A stretch of DNA of 64,000 nucleotides from Polytrichum commune (GCA_950295325.1 OX485808.1:31705180-31769179); one strand, 5' to 3'; shown: positions 1-12,404, numbered from the stretch's first letter. The notes: generated by a model from the sequence alone, not told the origin. Numbers and translations are program-made.

Positions 1-1021
1 ATTCCCAACACTAGAAGTCTAAATTCTAGAAGTCCAAATACTAGAGCTATGCACTTGTTTCTAAATGCTTTAAATCTAACACGACATCTAACAATGCAAA
101 ACTAACTTCAAGACTAATTGGTTTTGGCTCTTCACCTTGAAACCTTGCACACACACGTGTCCCTCTCTTGCTCCCCACACACTCACACTTATAACACGTG
201 GGGTGCCAAGGGAGCACGAAGGAAAGATAGAGAGAGAGAAGGGAGAATAAAGATTATATAGGGAGAAAGAAGGGAAGAGGTGAGCACCCCCAAGGCTCAA
301 GATAAGCTTTTTGATCATTTCCTTCTTTGTAGGCTTCCATCCTATCCTCTAAGCCTTCAACTCTTAAACCAACAACATAGATCATAATTCAAATATTTAA
401 CTCAAGGAGCTACCTTTGGTTCACCACACACTACGCTCACCTAACTAAAGAACTTTCTTCATACCGCTAAACTTCTAATCAACCACTCCACACAAGCCTA
501 AGGCCTAAACATAACTTTAATCAAGCCTCACTCTTTTTATATTTTTGTGAATAATCATAAAACATCAAAACATAACTTCTAATGGTTTCAAGGGGTTAAG
601 AACACATGTGGGCACCATTTTGGACTCACACCTAGCAAAACTAGGTTGTGCACCCCGGGCCTCTTTAGATTAGTTAGGCTATGTCACACTATCTCAAATT
701 GATGGAAGCATCATTAACCACTCCTAAGAAAATTCCCATTGTTAACTTGGGATGTCTAGAATTAGTTTTGCACATTCCAAATTAGTCTAATCCAAGTGAA
801 TTCAAATGAATCAACCATGAACTCATCACATGTCTCAATAGTTTTTACGTTGGATCCATGAGAGGTACGCCCATATAAGATAAATCTCTCTTGTTTGAAT
901 GTTCGGTGCATTGCAATTTGCAAAAACCTTGGAGTTATTGCAAGTTTACAATTATTGTCATCCCAACTTACTTCTAGTTTACCCACTTTTGGTACATTTT
1001 CCAATTCAACAAGTTGTGTAA
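1..1021. other. Intergenic DNA without a recognised gene
   Basis: AT-rich sequence with a purine-rich stretch near 215-285. No reading frame here resembles a known protein. Positions about 770-885 carry, on the minus strand, a copy of a dispersed repeat seen again at 5950, 15296, 17135 and 46625. Nothing else is recognised. Confidence 0.5.
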
Positions 1022-1242
1022 TGATACTAACATAGATGATTGAAATTTGAATGAAAAATCACTTAGGTAAGTGACATCATTTGTCAACACTATAAATCCA
1101 CAATCCCCAAGTTTTCTTTTAGAAAATAATTACAAATAATGTTAGGTTTACATGTAGTTTTGGTAACACTACACATGCGGTTTCCCATTAGCATTGAGCA
1201 AGACATATATAAATGGTGACACTAAATACAATATTTAGTGTA
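1022..1242 (-). mobile_element. MITE fragment, family M1 (TACACTAAATAT ends), truncated
   Basis: This matches the right-hand part of the full MITE at 8225-8592, including the internal stretch around 'gattgaaatttg' and the terminal palindrome near 1219-1242 (gtgacactaaat...atttagtgta). The opposite ~165 bp of the element are missing. No coding capacity is seen. It is an old, diverged, truncated copy. The strand is arbitrary, set relative to the copy at 29649. Confidence 0.65.
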
Positions 1243-1689
1243 TACACAAAACAAAAAAAATTGGCATTCTAATTGCAGGATTACTTTGAGTCACGCATAC
1301 TGTATCTCCTTGGGAATATGTTTGGAAACATTGTGATCGTGAATCACTAATTTGCATGGTCTATAATATCTTATAATATACCAAACTTTATGCTTGTGGA
1401 AGGCACATTGAATTATAGTTTTGGAAAGTTATATCATACTAAGTTGAAGCTAAGTTAGATAAAACAACCAAAATCAATTTGATGGTGTTCCATGGTTGTA
1501 TTGCCTCGATCTGGGAAGCATCAATAGCAATAGCAATTATGTTTCAAGTGTTCACATTGTACACACATAAACATTGTACTCTATACATGCGATCAAGTTG
1601 GGTATAGTTGGCAAACATTTCAACATTGTGATATGCTATGTTGGGAGTTGTATTAGGCACGATGGAGATGCCTTATGGCACGCTTTCAT
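1243..1689. other. Intergenic DNA, nothing recognised
   Basis: AT-rich sequence between a MITE fragment and a retroelement fossil. No convincing gene, repeat or structured RNA was seen. Confidence 0.4.
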
Positions 1690-2175
1690 GTGTCAATCAA
1701 GTCAACAAAAGTTACTAGATGACGCAAATTTGATCATGGCAGACTTAATAACAAAAGATTTTTTTCATGTATTTGAAGTGGGTGATAAAGTATTATTGAG
1801 GGTAGCACCAAATCGACCTCGATTGAAGTTTGGTAAGTCAAGGAAGTTATCACCTAGATTTTGTGGTCCATTTGAGATTGTGAAGAGAGGATAAGACAAG
1901 TAGCTAATGAATTAAAGCTACCAAAGGATTGGAATATCCATAATGAATTTCATGTGGGCTTGTTGAGAGTATATGTGCTTGACCTTCCAAAAGCTACTCT
2001 CGAGGGAGAACTTTTTGCTAAACTTGAGAAGATTTTGAAGATGGAGAACCAACATCTAAGGAATAAGACATTCCGTAGATTCTATGTGAAGTGGAAAGAT
2101 TATCATGAACAAGAAGCTTCTTGGGAAAGATAAATTGATTTTAGAAGGGACTATCCTAATGGACGATGACTTTTG
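1690..2175 (+). mobile_element. Ty3/gypsy chromovirus fossil: integrase C-terminal region and chromodomain
   Basis: Translated pieces match the end of plant chromovirus Pol. A GDKV(L/F)LRV...P..F.GPFEI block is typical of the integrase C-terminus. It is followed by a 'HNEFHVGLLR'-type block and a chromodomain-like 'RRFYVKWKDY..QEASWER' stretch near 2070-2135. Only this 3' portion of Pol is present. It is a broken, old remnant with at least two breaks. No gag, protease, reverse transcriptase or confident LTR pair is visible. Confidence 0.8.
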
Positions 2176-2254
2176 ATGGAAGCAGGAGATTGTAATGTAG
2201 CTAGAGATATTGATGGACGATTGAATATTCTAACCACATGTGCCAGTGTGCAAG

Positions 2255-2560
2255 CAAAGGATGATGGGAGCAAGACAACTCCCAGTTGAAGATGGATAGA
2301 CTAGAGTTACACAACTCCAAGTTGACAATGTGTGCACTAGAGTTAGACAACTCCACATATAGTGCATTGGAATTAGATCATTCCAGATTGAGAACATGCA
2401 CACATGAGTTAGACAGCTCTCAATGAGGTGCATTGAAATTAGACAGTTTCAAATATAAGAATGGATGAAAGAATCAAGTTGGAATTAGGCAGTTCCAACT
2501 AGAAGATTGGATGGATGAATCAAGTTGGAATTAAACAGTTCCAACTCGAAGAATGTGATT
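2255..2560 (+). repeat. Array of about eight diverged units with internal palindromes
   Basis: About eight units share a core resembling GARTTAGACARYTCCAA, spaced roughly 30-46 bp apart (near 2273, 2303, 2341, 2371, 2408, 2438, 2484 and 2529). The last two units contain the inverted pair GTTGGAA / TTCCAAC and can fold into small hairpins. The array lies just downstream of the chromovirus Pol fossil, so it may belong to that element's 3' untranslated region or LTR. That link is inferred from position only. Confidence 0.6.
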
Positions 2561-2570
2561 GAGTTAAAAG

Positions 2571-3115
2571 ATGGAAGAATGTTCTAGAAAAACAAAGGAT
2601 AGAATATTTATAGTAGAATTAAAAGATAGAGCTATGAATATAATATTTTTACTATATGTGAAAATAGAAAGTAAAAGTAATGTCTTTGGCATAAGAGAAA
2701 GCTCAGGGGAGGAGAGAGGATACTTTTTGTCTCTCTCCTATGGTCCGGTGGTTGAGCTTAAACCAATACCTACTTGGTCTATGATTGTAAATAAACGTTA
2801 CCATGAAAATAAACATAGTTCTTCAACTCATCATTTGGGTTGATAATGTTATTATCAAAGTTGGTGGCAAGCGTGTGGGAGGTTTATTACATTGTCTAAA
2901 TGGTATGTGTACAAAATTTGACCTATATAAGCTTATCTTATATAACTCAATGTATTTTGACAAGTCAAACAACTTACTAGAACTTCACGACCGATACTTT
3001 AATATCCGATATACGTGATTGTGAACCACGAACTTCCACTTTGCGCGAACGACTTACTCATGTTGGCAATGTCATAGGTCCATTTTCCTCTTGATAGATA
3101 TCAATGGTCCAATCC
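2571..3115. other. Non-coding DNA, possibly retroelement 3' region
   Basis: Short open frames lie here (2571-2843, 2803-3018), but none resembles a known protein. It may be the 3' end of the chromovirus fossil. No second LTR copy is present in the window to test this. Confidence 0.3.
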
Positions 3116-3240
3116 AATAGGTCCGAGATGACCCTAAACTACCAGATGATACTAGAGATGTACCCAAAACCGAATTAAGTGGTTGGCGGTTCAATTCCTA
3201 GCGGTGAAATGTTTTCTCTACTTGACGGAAAAACTAGCCA
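3116..3240 (+). mobile_element. SINE-like element, head fragment (copy 1)
   Basis: The head begins with the sequence 'ccgagatgaccctaaactac' and contains GGTTGGCGGTTCAATTCC, close to the tRNA/SINE B-box consensus GGTTCGANTCC. Two fuller copies lie at 29153-29400 and 40126-40425. The 3' body found in those copies is missing here. Interpreted as a tRNA-derived SINE. The parent tRNA is not identified. Confidence 0.6.
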
Positions 3241-4708
3241 GGTGCCCGTGCGCTTCTTGTGTTCCAAAATAAAATAGAACGTACCATTCCAATGGTCCAA
3301 TTCTACTTTTCACACCCCAAAGAACTATGCCAAGTACCATTGAACTTTTATCTTCACATGGGCAAGCGTTTTCCAAGGGAAAGATGGGCCCATAGAATGC
3401 CAAATAGCTCATAGCAATTGGTTGGTAGTGCAAAGGTTGCAAAACTTCATAGAATCCTAATGATGTGAATTTGACTCGCAACACATAGGCTTGTATTGAT
3501 CCTCATCACTCAAGTCACAAAATATTGTCAAAAACAACTAGTCCATCTTCTCTCCTAAGAAACAACACTCTCTCATAAGAAATTAAAAGGGGAGGTTAGC
3601 ATCCTTTTTACATCCACTCACCTACAGAGTTGGCATATAGAGCTTTCAATGTTGAGAAAATATTATAAATATTCCCTCTTAACATGCGGCTTTTTGTGGA
3701 TACATTGGCGGAGGCTCACTTGTATGCAACATATACTTTGATATGTGCATTTATGTTACCTCTCATTAATTTACACACACTCTAGAAAAGTTTCAATATA
3801 TGCTACTATAGTAGCAAAATATGTTGATTATTTTTTCCTATTGTAGTTGCTATATGAAATTATTTAGGCTTAAAGCTACACTAGAGTACCACACAAACTC
3901 TTAACACCAATATGTGTTTCTAGAAGTAATTATGCAATGTTCTCATGGTGTTTGCATGCTCTTTAAATCACTTTATAATTGTGTCTTGTTTGCAACAATC
4001 CCTTTTTTTCATTGTCCCCCCCCCCCCTTCCCCCCCCCCCCCAAAGACAAAGTTCCCAAAACATTTTGCTTGTGCACACTATGTGATGGTATACCAACCC
4101 AATAGAGAGTTGACATCAACCAATACATAGCATGATTGAGAGGAACTTCACCCCTACTTATTATTGAAAGTTAATAGGACTAGAGATCATATTGCACAAG
4201 CATATACACATACACAAAGGCATATGAACAATGCTCGGAGTGAGATAGTTTGAGATGGAGTTAATACGATATTGATATGGGCGTTCTCCTTACCCATCTT
4301 AGAATGCTCTGCACCCCACACATGCAACTCACCAACCCCCTCAATACCACAACATACTAACCCCAACATCCACGGAGTTTAGGATTTTAAAAAAAAGGAT
4401 CAAAAGTTTACGCTAAGCAGCTTCAAAACGATGCATGTAGGGACATAACAATGTTAGATGGACTTGAAGTACTTGAGCAGATCTACATCGCCGTGAAAGG
4501 CGCACTTTCGAGAACCTCTTGTGTCAAACCAATCAACACCACAACGCCTTTCCCACACACCACGCCCACTCACATCCAACACCCAACCAAGCACCCCCCC
4601 CCCCCCTCTCCCACAAACTCTCCACGCACCATATAAAACCCCACCTTCTCAATGCCGCCAACAAATCCCAAGAATTAAAAATTAAAAAAATACACATACA
4701 CATACACT
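3241..4708. other. Intergenic DNA with C-rich tracts, no gene recognised
   Basis: Contains homopolymer C runs near 4015-4042 and 4596-4607 and a weak match to the TATGTGCAATTAGGTTGCC MITE family near 3740-3880. Short frames overlapping the C tracts are proline-rich artefacts of the low-complexity DNA. Confidence 0.4.
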
Positions 4709-4975
4709 ATGATTGGGGAGAACCGGCAGTTAGTTACGGATGAACCAATTGAGTTTGAGAAATAACCGGTTGAAGTTCACGACTGCACAAAAATTACCAA
4801 TTGTTTTAGAGGAATTTTTAGTAGAATATACCCCAATTTCATGAAGGAAAACCCGGAGGATGTCGTCAACATGATGTCAGCGGTTGGACTTGCAAACACG
4901 AGTTAGAATCTCGACCGATTATGCCCTAAAACCCTCCCCGATCACTGCATGGGTGTTATTATTCGATTACTTGTG
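4709..4975 (+). repeat. Dispersed repeat family E, copy 1
   Basis: Starts near 'ggggagaaccggcagttagt' and runs through 'gagtttgagaaataaccggt' to a block ending near 'tccccgatcactgcatg'. The same order of blocks recurs at 50371-50705 and 51350-51580, and the first block alone at about 40073-40125. It has no coding capacity and the class is unknown. Candidates are a short LTR, TRIM or SINE. Confidence 0.6.
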
Positions 4976-5949
4976 TCTTAATTGGACCCCCTATACTTGA
5001 TTGGTGTGTGATTCACTGAGGATCAAAGAACAAACATCTCAAAGACACATACATACATACATACATATGCACACGGGAAGGACACGAGGGAGGGCTTCCT
5101 TCCACCGACGAACCTGAGTGTTAGCAAGACGGAGTTGCCGGGAAGCAAGCAAGTTCTCACACACAGACGGACAGCGCCAAAGAGTGAAGGGAAGAGTGAA
5201 GGGCGCGGACTCTTAACCCTTGCTCCCAGCCGTTGATCTTCCATGGCCCACCGTTGGATCGTAAAGGGGAGGTAAGTCACCCTCCAATGTAACTCACTTT
5301 TATGACGACTCATCACGTGGCCACCCCCCTCAAAAGTAGCCCTACTTCTACCACCAAGCTTGGGGGTGTGCTAGGGTTTCGTTTATATACAAAGAATTGA
5401 GAGCATTATGGCTTTATCACATTAGGTAGAAATACCATAACCCGTTAACCACCCTCTAGCCGTGCACCAGGCCGCCGTCATAATGGTGAAGTGCCATTTC
5501 TAAAACCGATCATGGCTCGGCAACAACTTCGATACATGTACACTTAGTGTGGCCAACGGGAGTCACGTGATAATGTACTCATGAGGTAACCGATTTAGGC
5601 GGTGTTCTGTATGGAAATGCGGATTACCGTGTTTGGTGTAGGGAGAATCTAGTGAACGAGTAGGGGTTTGGACAACTTTCCACTTTGGAAAAATTATAGC
5701 ATTTTTTTGTTGTATAGGGCTGAAAAAAATATGAAACGACTTGCATTTTTCATGATTCCATCTCGTCTATCTTGGAAAAGTATCTCATGATTGTCAGACC
5801 AGATTGTCAATGCGAATCACCTTATTTTCACGGGTTATGGTATTTCTACCTTAGAGTTCTCTATTCGCATGCTTTACAATGTAAGTCTTCGATTCCCTTC
5901 CATGATTTTTAGGTTCTTAGACACCTACTCATGCAAGGGACTCTTTTGT
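4976..5949. other. Intergenic DNA, nothing recognised
   Basis: Includes a short (CATA)n microsatellite near 5050-5066 and a moderately GC-rich patch at about 5080-5290. A 97-codon minus-strand frame covers that patch, but it resembles no known protein and is probably chance. Confidence 0.35.
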
Positions 5950-6115
5950 GGGCCAAGAGGTGAATTGTCGCATGCAACCGTACCTCTCATCCATCCAATA
6001 TAAAAACTTGATGCCCTGTAAATTTGTGTTCATTCATCTCAAATGACTTTGACTGGACTAATATATGGTCCAAAAACAAAGATAGATAGATAGATAGATA
6101 CTCTGGACCTCTTTC
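5950..6115 (+). repeat. Dispersed repeat family D, copy
   Basis: Carries the blocks 'acctctcatccatccaatat', 'gttcattcatctcaaatgac' and 'gactggactaata'. They recur in the same order at 6440-6560 (partial), 15296-15470, 17135-17295, 46625-46770 and 47560-47640, and inverted at 770-885. No coding capacity is seen and the element class is unknown. Confidence 0.55.
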
Positions 6116-6439
6116 AAGGTCAGCGTGAATAAGGTTTTTGTTCATAATATTAATGACCCAATGTCCACTGGACAAAGGGTCGTTTTGAAGACAATTTTGA
6201 TGCCAAAAAAAAATGTATACTTGTGTTTGATAAATCTCTCTTGGTCTTTTGTGGTTATTGAGAAATATAAGTTGCATTCCTCACACAAACACATTCTCCT
6301 AAACAATAAGGTCAGTTCCCACTGAACTCAAATCATTTGTGTACCATCTACGACATGACAATGAACTACCAAACCATTCCCTTATTCAACGACAAAGTGA
6401 CCCTACTTGTACCAATTTTGGGGGCATTCTCGGAGAACT

Positions 6440-6560
6440 TCGAGGTGGGAGGGAATTATCAATACAAACAAATCCCTCTCATTCATCCAACATAATTTCC
6501 ATGAAATTATATGTAACCCATAGATCATTAATTTTAGTATACTTGACACCTTACTAACAT
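6440..6560 (+). repeat. Dispersed repeat family D, partial copy
   Basis: Carries the 'gggagggaattatcaatac ... cctctcattcatccaacata' blocks of family D. It lies next to the fuller copy at 5950-6115. Confidence 0.45.
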
Positions 6561-8224
6561 ATAGAAATTAATCATGAATTAGTAGTCCCACAGAACGCAG
6601 CCAAGGAGTTGAGTAATATTGTGGATGAGAGATACTTTCACATGTGATAATTACTCTCTCTTTCCAAACTTTACTAGTATGTTGAAGTAAGTTTTTAGTA
6701 TGTATATGTAATGCCGACTCCCTAGGGAGCAAGCACAAATGAAGAACCTCTATGTTAACAGGCTATTGCCCCTTCTGGAGTTGGGCATGGTCTTTAGTAT
6801 ATAGAAACAACCAAGAATTTTTGTGAACTTGTATACTTTACTCATGAAAGCCTCCCGAAGTTGTGGTCAATAAATGTGTCGTTTCCTATTAGATATTTCA
6901 TGCCTCACATGAACGTACCTATTTTCAAGGAGAGGTTTATTAATTACCATAGAGTTCGAAGACGAAACTATCGCACCCCAAAAAGTGGAGGTACGGCTTC
7001 TTCCTCCTTTTTTAACAACTAAAGGTAAGAAGGGGGGGGGGAGTAAAGAGGCAAACGATGCACTCTTGAAGATGCATTCATATCCCTTGAGCAAGCATAA
7101 CGGATGCTTTTTGTTTATTTCAATAAGCTAAGATACGAAGGGTGGCTTTTACTCTAGGGTCTCCAAAATTGAGTCATATTGTTTGAGAGCAAAACTTTGG
7201 ACAAGGAGTTTACATTAGGGTTCGGGGTCCTAAGTATGAAAAAAACGAACTAGCAATGATGTGGTCTCGCTTCATGCCAAATCTCAACAAGTCTGCACTC
7301 AAGAAAAAAAATTCCTCCTACTTTAGTTTGAGATACCAATCTCCAAGCACGGGTCCACTCACGAGGCCAGAGATAAGATATGTTTTAAGAAGTGTTTTAG
7401 TCTCCAAGTTTCTTGGACCCAAATGTTAATGTACAATACATTCGCCCTTATTGCATAGGAAAGGAACTACACCACGACTATACTTATTACAGTGGTCAAC
7501 TATATTTTTGACATGCCGTGATAATTCTAATAATGTATTTTTGCGATATTTTGTTAAGCACACAACATCAGAGAGAGAGAGAGAGAACGGAATAAAAAAG
7601 TATTTACAGTTACATAAAACATTGTAACATGTCAAATAGTGTTATTTGTAAACAAATTGCCACCTCATTTATCATTTACCTTCTCCAAACTTCAACTACT
7701 CACTCTTTCACCTCAAATCATGCGACTCTATTGTTCCAATAAGAGGAAACGAAACCCTAAAATTTCATTTTCCTACGTTCAAAGTTATTGTGGACCACAC
7801 TAATGTTTTTACCCATACATAAACTACAATAAGCCCACAGTAAAGGGGTGTGATCATTGTTGTTTAATTTTGTGTATTGGAAAAGGATAAACAAGAAAAT
7901 GATCACATGATCACATCAATCCTATGTAGTTGACAATACGTATGTGGCTTGGAAAGGACCAATGTGAACCCACATGGGTACTATCATGTCTCATGAAATC
8001 TCACATGCAATTTCCGCCTTTTGACCATTACACTACACACGTCATCATCCAAGGACCCTTGGAAGAAGCGGTTCTTCACTAAGGAAGATGGGTCTTAAAT
8101 GGTTACTTTATTTCCAAGTAGCCTACTTCTCCCTATGATATGCGAGATGGTTAACAAATCTAAGTTACTCCTTTGGTAAGATGAGTTCATAGAAGTGCAA
8201 ACGCCATTTCATGAAGGTTCCAAG
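6561..8224. other. Intergenic DNA, no gene recognised
   Basis: AT-rich sequence with a G run near 7030-7040 and a short (GA)n tract near 7569-7586. No reading frame resembles a known protein. Confidence 0.4.
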
Positions 8225-8592
8225 CTACACTAAATATGATGTTTAGTGTCACATGGTTTTTTATGTCACTATGGTAATTTTTTGGATGACATTTTTTATG
8301 GATAAGTGAGCGAATATTGTCATGGGTGATGGATGAGTTCATCCATTGGCCAAAACCCTACCTTCTCTTGTCATCAACTTGTGATGAAATATTGTCATGG
8401 ATGATTGAAATTTGGATGAAAAAATCACTTGCTAAGTGACAATAATTGCAACACTGTAATTCTATAATTTCCCAAATTTTTTTACAAGGATCGACAAATA
8501 ATGTTGGGTTAACATTTAGTGTTGTTGGTTTACAATTAGTATTGAGCAAGACAAATTAGAATTGGTGACACTAAATATCATATTTAGTGTAG
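8225..8592 (+). mobile_element. MITE, family M1, full copy
   Basis: The ends are a 28-bp imperfect inverted repeat: ctacactaaatatgatgttt... at 8225-8252, and its near-exact reverse complement at 8565-8592. Each end is itself close to a palindrome (ACACTAAAT/ATTTAGTGT). There is no coding capacity, and the length is 368 bp. A TA lies just inside each edge, so the TIR may begin CACTAAAT with a TA target duplication, as in Tc1/mariner/pogo MITEs. Related copies lie at 29649-30032 (opposite orientation) and 1022-1242 (truncated). Confidence 0.8.
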
Positions 8593-9195
8593 TTCATGGA
8601 CCCTCCAACCAATGTTACTAGAGTGTTCTATTAATTTTATGAACCTTCTAAATTAGCTCATGATTCTTCTAAACTGACTTGACATGTGGCACATCTCAAT
8701 TTCATGATAGTAGACCTTTACCTCTAGCAACTTTGTGAATCTTCCAAATCAATTTCACAATTCTTTTTGCACTATGTGGTTTTCCTGTTCTCAAATTCTT
8801 GCCTCCTCATTTCGTATTCTTTGCCTTCTCATTGTTCGTTGGTTCCTCTTTATTTTGTGTTGACACGTAAGTCTCTAGCTTTGATGTCGATTTTTTTTTA
8901 TGTCTTTCATTATAGTACCTCAAGCCAGAAGCAAGCAATGTCAATTGGTCTTTGGTTTTTGATTAATGTACATCAATGATGATGTCTAAGCAATCACTAC
9001 AAACATGGCCCAAGGCTGAATAAGAGAGATCAATCCAAATGTTGGTACAACTAGTCGAGCGGAGTGATTAGGAGAATATTCTACATGATGTGCCGTTATT
9101 TGTGAAATAAAGCTAACGAAATTGATTTTGTGAAGTTGTGAATATGGGTACCAAATCATGAAATTGTTCACAACATGTAGTTCACAACATAAAAA
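8593..9195. other. Intergenic DNA, nothing recognised
   Basis: AT-rich sequence between MITE M1 and the LINE. No gene or repeat was identified. Confidence 0.35.
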
Positions 9196-9212
9196 TCCCT
9201 CACCATAGCCAA

Positions 9213-9674
9213 GAAGGGTTTAGACACATGAGAAATACGACTAGACACATTCAAGCAATCATTGCCATCTTAGAAGACGCTAAATTCACAAACAAAGATA
9301 TCTACTTAACTTACATAGACTTTAAAAATGCATTTGGCTTCATAGACCACCCTAGATCACTGGCCATAATCGAAGACCTTGGATACCCACCAGACGCCAT
9401 CAAACTAGTCAATAATATCTACACAAAATCAACCACCTCCTTCCGAGGTACACACTTTACAACAACACCACCAATTCAAATAAGACGTGGCACCATCCAA
9501 GGAGATACCTTGAGCCCATGCTTGTTCATTATCTTCTTAGAACCCCTACCTAGATGGTTAGAGAAAGATGAACTAGAATATCACTTTAGCACCTCACCAA
9601 ATAGTATCACAACCACAAGCTACGCCGATGACCTAGCCATCCTCACCAACAACATAAAACACATACAACCCTAA
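9213..9674 (+). pseudogene. LINE reverse transcriptase fragment
   Basis: This open frame encodes the RT core of the LINE. From N to C it has QEGFR, then 'YLTYIDFKNAFGFIDH' (palm motif A with the first catalytic Asp), 'RRGTIQGDTLSPCLF' (motif B, the GxxQGDxLSPxLF signature), and 'TTSYADDLAIL' (motif C, YADD with the catalytic Asp pair). The sequence stays LINE-like but is broken from 9675 onward, up to about 9780. It is truncated at both ends, so it is not functional alone. The first ATG at 9228 is not a real start, because conserved QEGFR residues lie upstream in the same frame. Confidence 0.9.
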
Positions 9675-9789
9675 CTGAACAAACTAAGACATTACTCCGA
9701 TTGGTCACACATGGAATTAGGCATAAACAGATGCATAGTCATAAGATGCCCCAACAAAACAAACTACAAGCCTTTGTATTTGCCACGTA

Positions 9790-10519
9790 CAATCTAACCT
9801 CGTTAATACAACATTAGTTTATATGACACCCTCGATATTACGACACATTTTTGCACGACTAAACTTTTTAGTTCAAAACTCCCTCTTTTATACGACTACG
9901 ACACTTGATAATGCGACATTTAGAATCTCCGTTTTGTCATATTAAAGAGGTAGTCAATGCTAAAATTCCTTTCATCTATGTTATGTACATCTAAAATACA
10001 TTCATTTTCACTTGGGAACTTACTGTTAATCAGGGTTATTAGCGTGGAATGGACATGGATAGGGTTAGAGTGGCCTCATGCCTTGTACTCATGATGTTGC
10101 TCCACCTATAGTAAAGCTAGTGATGCTAAACGTCATGCATCATTGTTGTCTAATTTCTTATTAGACAACTCTTTATATTTTGGCGTCAATGAAATTATTA
10201 GTTTTCAAGAGTTAGTAGGGAATTTAGATAAGATGACAATTGCTAACTTGGGTAGACAACACCAGAGATCTTTGGACTCCTATTTCAAGAGGTCTTGAAA
10301 ATATTTACATTTTTTTAGAGTTATAAGTTATTATTTCATACCATCTATATTGCTTAAACTCGTTATATATATTTTTAAGCTCATATCACTTATGATTTTG
10401 TATTCCCTCAATAGTACAACAAATTTATGCCATTTTTCATATTAACGAGAAGACAACACCTCAATAATATGACATTTTTTTGTGTTTCCCAACCGTGTCA
10501 TACTAAAGAGGGAGAACAA
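9790..10519 (+). mobile_element. pogo/Tigger-like DNA transposon, internally deleted, inserted in the LINE
   Basis: The LINE coding sequence stops near 9785 and resumes near 10527, so about 730 bp is an insertion. It is bounded by TA dinucleotides (9788-9789 and 10520-10521), as expected for the Tc1/mariner/pogo superfamily. The ends form an imperfect inverted repeat of about 24 bp (left ...CTAACCTCGTTAATAC, right complement ...CTCCCTCTTTAGTATG). Inside lies the C-terminal end of a Tigger-type transposase (10122-10298). The rest of the transposase, including the DDE core and CENP-B-type HTH, is gone, so this is a non-autonomous deletion derivative. It is younger than the LINE it interrupts. 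Confidence 0.75.
10122..10298 (+). pseudogene. Tigger/pogo transposase C-terminal remnant with a PIP-box
   Basis: The frame gives 58 residues and then a TGA stop. The sequence (HASLLSNFLLDNSLYFG, then a DKMTIANLGRQHQRSLDSYF block) resembles the C-terminal tail of Tigger-like, CENP-B-related transposases. The last residues Q48-R-S-L51-D-S-Y54-F55 fit the PCNA-interacting-protein box, Q-x-x-[ILM]-x-x-[FY]-[FY]. A PCNA-binding motif at the C-terminus is known for the Drosophila pogo transposase. There is no start codon and a frameshift lies just upstream, near 10110, so this is a pseudogene piece rather than a gene. Confidence 0.75.
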
Positions 10520-12404
10520 TACCTAAAATCCCAAAACATTAACTATAAACAACAACAACTTTTCATCTTCTCCCAAAACAAACCATACACATACCTAGGA
10601 ATACGACTAATTCCATCCCTAAATGGGCCATACAAAAAAAAATCACTATAGCAAAACTTAAAACAAAGCACAACCTTACTACTATTGCCCTGCATCACTA
10701 CAACAAAAGATAAAGATCCTCAACACAGTCATTCGCCCGAGCATCAAATATGCCTTTTGTGTTGCCCCCTTTTATGTCCCAAACATAAAAAAATTGGATA
10801 AACTGCTCATCGAACTTACATAAACCATATGTAATGTCCCCAAAGACCCCCCTAACATCCTTGCCCAACTACCTTGCAAAACGTTCGGCATTGAAGCATT
10901 CTTCCTACTCCCAAGATATGCCACTACACTTAGCGAACAACTCACATGAACACTCGATGACCTAGGCCCACTAGGCCAAATATACCAAGGAATAGTGAAG
11001 TTTATAACCAACAAATATAATGGAATTGAACACCTCCCACACTTAAAATACCAAGCATGTTCTAGATCACCAACCACTAGATCCCTATACATAGTAAAAA
11101 AAAACATTGTAAGATCCGTCTAGAGTCCATAGACACTACTTTTCCTCTTAACAACTCCCCACTACCTGAAAGAATGGCACAAAAACCCATTTTCCCCCAC
11201 TCTCACCCCACAACAAATATCCAATACATAGAAATTCCTTCAAACACTCTCATCCTTCAATATTATCGCCCTACCCCAAATCCAAGATTCCACCAACACA
11301 TGCATACTCAACATTAAAGAATACCAAGATAAATACCATACCAAATCTAGAATATTGAAAAGTGCACTTTTACAGGCCACTAGCATCTTCCAACAAACAC
11401 ATACCACATACATACCCCCCCCAACACACACAACCCATGCACAACCCCTAGGCAACTCCCATCTCATACATCACTAGCTTTAAATCCACACACAAAAGAA
11501 AACAAATGGGGAGCCAAGCAACATACACATATATTTCATTGTCACTGGCAAACCCCACACACCAACCACTCCAAATGAATCACACAAACACAACCTACTA
11601 CTTGTCATAAAATTTGTTAAAAAAATAAAAATTCCACAATCTAGAACCCCAATAATCACACAACAGATGAAATGTTTGTTTGGACCTCGACATCCCACAC
11701 CTTACCCTCCATAGAATGTAACCCAAACAAAGACATCATCGCCACATCACACACAATACAAATACATCCCACGGCCCAAATACACAGCAACATGGGAAGC
11801 TACCAAAATGCTATACCACTTGAAAGATTAGCATGGCTATGCAAAAGATACTCACTCTATAAGCCCATCCCATCAAGAACCACACCCTGTCCCCACCTAT
11901 ACAAGATTGTGCCACATAAATTCTCTTCCTCATTAACCAATACATGAAACCACTTCTAAGACGCGGACCACCCACCGCCCCCTCATCCATAACCACCACA
12001 CACTTCCATAATCAAATTCAGACAAATTCATACAAACCCTCCAAATCACACATTCATATTTCTTTGGTCCACTCACATGTCCCATGCAATTAACACATAT
12101 GAAAGAGATGTAATATTTGGCTCACTAGGCCCAATCTTCTCCACTCTTCGCCCATACAACAACCCAAGACCTACTCTCAAAAACTATCAAATGAGCAAGA
12201 CTAGGCACACACAATTTACAATATACTGAAACATTGCCCTTCCCCACATACTACAACAACAAAGAACCCTTACTCACCTCCATTCTAATACTCTCCCACA
12301 CACCCACCTTCCTCCAACGACTCCATACAACACCCCTCCCCACTTGCACCACCTCCCCCACCACACCCACCCCCATACAAATAGAAGATTTGTCAAAATC
12401 CCCA

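Noticed and set aside
3914-4130. Proline-rich small proteins
   Set aside because: The proline runs come from a poly(C) tract in two frames.
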